From an uncultured Collinsella sp. (GTDB taxonomy: Bacteria; Actinomycetota; Coriobacteriia; Coriobacteriales; Coriobacteriaceae): DNA of 6,396 nucleotides. Both the position numbers and the translations under genes were made by a program. How positions within the stretch are numbered: the stretch's first letter is position 1; the number at the start of each line of letters is the position of its first letter. The notes beneath the pieces are model-generated. The model saw only the letters and a program-made list of their open reading frames with translations, was not told where the DNA came from and did no database searches. Positions 5,416 to 6,396 of this stretch are shown here, in pieces. Location: assembly GCA_900551635.1 (NCBI GenBank), contig URWQ01000090.1, forward strand, positions 1 through 6,396, written 5' to 3'.

Positions 5416-6396
5416 ATGAAAGATGAGACGATGGGCCAAGAGGATGCGGCCCAAGATGCAGAAGCGTGTGCCGAGGCCCTGGAGAGCCTAGACCGGATTT
5501 CGCTTGACGATGTTGCGTTTGACGATTCGAGCGTTGATGTGCAGGATGAACCGGAAATCGAGGCACAGCCCGATGATCAGGATGCAGGCGACGTTGAGCC
5601 CGCCGAAGATGAGGCAGGTCACGAAGACACCGAAAGCGAGGCCGACAACCAGCTCGAATCCGACACGGGCGAGGAAACCGTCTTGCTCGACAGCTTGCCG
5701 GCCGAGGATTCGCTGACCCGCGAGCTTCCTGGCCTGGGTTCCGCACCAGCCGTGGACGAGACCATCGCCATGGGCGATATTCCCCTACCGTCCGTTCCTT
5801 CGGCACGCGAAGCCGAGGTTCGTCACCGTAAGATGTCGCCCAAGCGCCGCAACCTGATGGTGGCAGGCGTCGTAGCCGTCGCGCTTGTCGCCGGCGGCGC
5901 AGGCTATGCCGCTTGGAATGGATACCGGCAAGAGCAGGCCGCCGTGGTTGCCGCAAACGCCCATACCATGATGTCGGTGCAAATTGGCGTACATGCCGCG
6001 GGGCTCGACTGCTCAACTGGCTCCAAGATTCCCGTGCAGGTGAGCGGTCAGGATTCCGACGGTTCTTCCGTGAGCGAAACGCTCTACGTTGACGAGCACG
6101 GTCGCGGCATTAAGCTGCTGCCCGGCGATTACACGTTCTCCATCGCCGCCTCCCCCACGCCTCACGCCGAGATCCTGGAGGTGGCCAAGGAGATCCTGGC
6201 CGCCAAGGGCATCACCCTGGACATCCAGGTTTACAACGACTATGTGGTGCCCAACACCGTGGTGGATGACGGCACCCTGGACGCCAACTACTTCCAGCAC
6301 CTGCCCTATCTGGAGGACTTCAACGCCGAGAACAACACCCACATCGTGTCCGTCAGCGCCATCCATGTGGAGCCCATGGGCCTGTATGGCGGCCTG
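5416..6396 (+). CDS. Acidic single-pass membrane protein running in frame into a MetQ/NlpA-like domain (open at window end; probably chimeric)
   Basis: An open frame of 327 codons with no stop before the window ends. Residues 1-130 are extremely acidic (42 Asp/Glu against 3 Lys/Arg by my count) and presumably cytoplasmic and disordered. RHRKMSPKRR (136-145) is a positive stop-transfer cluster and 147-167 a Gly/Ala/Val membrane helix. Residues 183-245 look like the start of a beta-sandwich domain (IPVQVSG, SETLYVDEHGRGIKLLPGDY). I do not recognise a named family for this part. From about residue 243 the protein reads as the mature part of a methionine-binding lipoprotein (ASPTPHAEIL, DYVVPN, LDANYFQHLPYLEDFN, EPMGLYGG). 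The start at 5416 follows a purine-rich GGGGGAT at 5407-5413. The first 60 codons have about 55% G/C third bases, the last 77 about 92%. The two halves probably did not evolve together; see the junction entry. Confidence 0.7.
   Translation, partial: MKDETMGQEDAAQDAEACAEALESLDRISLDDVAFDDSSVDVQDEPEIEAQPDDQDAGDVEPAEDEAGHEDTESEADNQLESDTGEETVLLDSLPAEDSLTRELPGLGSAPAVDETIAMGDIPLPSVPSAREAEVRHRKMSPKRRNLMVAGVVAVALVAGGAGYAAWNGYRQEQAAVVAANAHTMMSVQIGVHAAGLDCSTGSKIPVQVSGQDSDGSSVSETLYVDEHGRGIKLLPGDYTFSIAASPTPHAEILEVAKEILAAKGITLDIQVYNDYVVPNTVVDDGTLDANYFQHLPYLEDFNAENNTHIVSVSAIHVEPMGLYGGL
6142..6165 (+). other. Chimeric junction: membrane-protein sequence switches to MetQ sequence
   Basis: The codons for IAASPTPH (residues 243-250) fit both sides. 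They complete the beta strand after LLPGDYTFS of the left protein, and they are also the canonical first strand and loop of the mature MetQ domain. To the right, no codon ends in A and all eight leucines are CTG; to the left A- and T-ending codons are common. A short shared sequence around GCCGCCTCCCCCACGC is a plausible join point, either in vivo or during assembly. Confidence 0.65.
6142..6396 (+). CDS. metQ: MetQ/NlpA-family methionine ABC transporter substrate-binding domain, N-terminal lobe fragment
   Basis: This domain normally binds methionine outside the membrane and hands it to the MetI permease and MetN ATPase. The 85 codons cover the first part of a protein usually about 270 residues long: the ASPTPHAEIL opening, a helix (EVAKEILAAKG), then DYVVPN, DANYFQHLPYLEDFN and VEPMGLYGG, all family hallmarks. 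Its expected signal peptide, lipobox cysteine and own start codon are absent because the sequence to its left belongs to another protein, and the C-terminal two thirds lie outside the window. The very high G/C third-base content and CTG/GAG/GTG preference resemble a high-GC Oscillospiraceae-type Firmicute more than the rest of the window (inference). It is entered as a sub-region of the open frame that begins at 5416. Confidence 0.8.
   Translation, partial: MAASPTPHAEILEVAKEILAAKGITLDIQVYNDYVVPNTVVDDGTLDANYFQHLPYLEDFNAENNTHIVSVSAIHVEPMGLYGGL

Noticed and set aside
5360..6016. A 218-codon minus-strand frame opposite the last gene
   Set aside because: An Arg/Pro/His-rich shadow of the acidic coding region on the plus strand, without motifs or a plausible ribosome binding site.

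Overview
The window looks like a contig fragment from a high-GC, human-gut-type actinobacterium of the Coriobacteriia, most likely Collinsella or a close relative. This is inferred from codon use and gene content (a large GltD-like Fe-S/FAD oxidoreductase, a DUF5692-like membrane protein, NiFe-hydrogenase maturation), not from a marker gene. Both ends cut through genes.

Layout, left to right. (1) Positions 1-287, minus strand: most of hypA, the nickel-insertion factor for [NiFe] hydrogenase, starting at GTG. A perfect 9-bp inverted repeat runs into its ribosome binding site. (2) Positions 288-478: a 191-bp gap with a second hairpin. (3) Positions 479-3256, minus strand: a 925-residue iron-sulfur flavoprotein with a winged-helix-like and cysteine-rich N-terminal part, a ferredoxin segment, a complete GltD-type FAD/NAD(P)H module and a C-terminal ferredoxin segment. 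(4) Positions 3257-3445: a divergent control region with two perfect TTGAC(N5)GTCAA palindromes and a third degenerate copy. (5) Positions 3446-4108, plus strand: a TetR-family repressor. (6) Positions 4172-5179, plus strand: a polytopic, aromatic-rich membrane protein (DUF5692-like), 63 bp downstream of the repressor, followed by a strong rho-independent terminator at 5247-5287. (7) Positions 5416-6396, plus strand: an ORF open to the window end. It begins as an acidic, single-pass membrane protein and switches at about 6142-6165 into a MetQ/NlpA methionine-binding domain with very different codon use.

Two points deserve attention. The divergent oxidoreductase / TetR / membrane-protein cluster with its operator array looks like one ligand-inducible redox module whose substrate cannot be read from the sequence. 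The ORF at the right end is either a remarkable fusion or, more likely, a chimeric join of two genomes at a short shared sequence. No RNA genes, CRISPR arrays or insertion sequences were seen.
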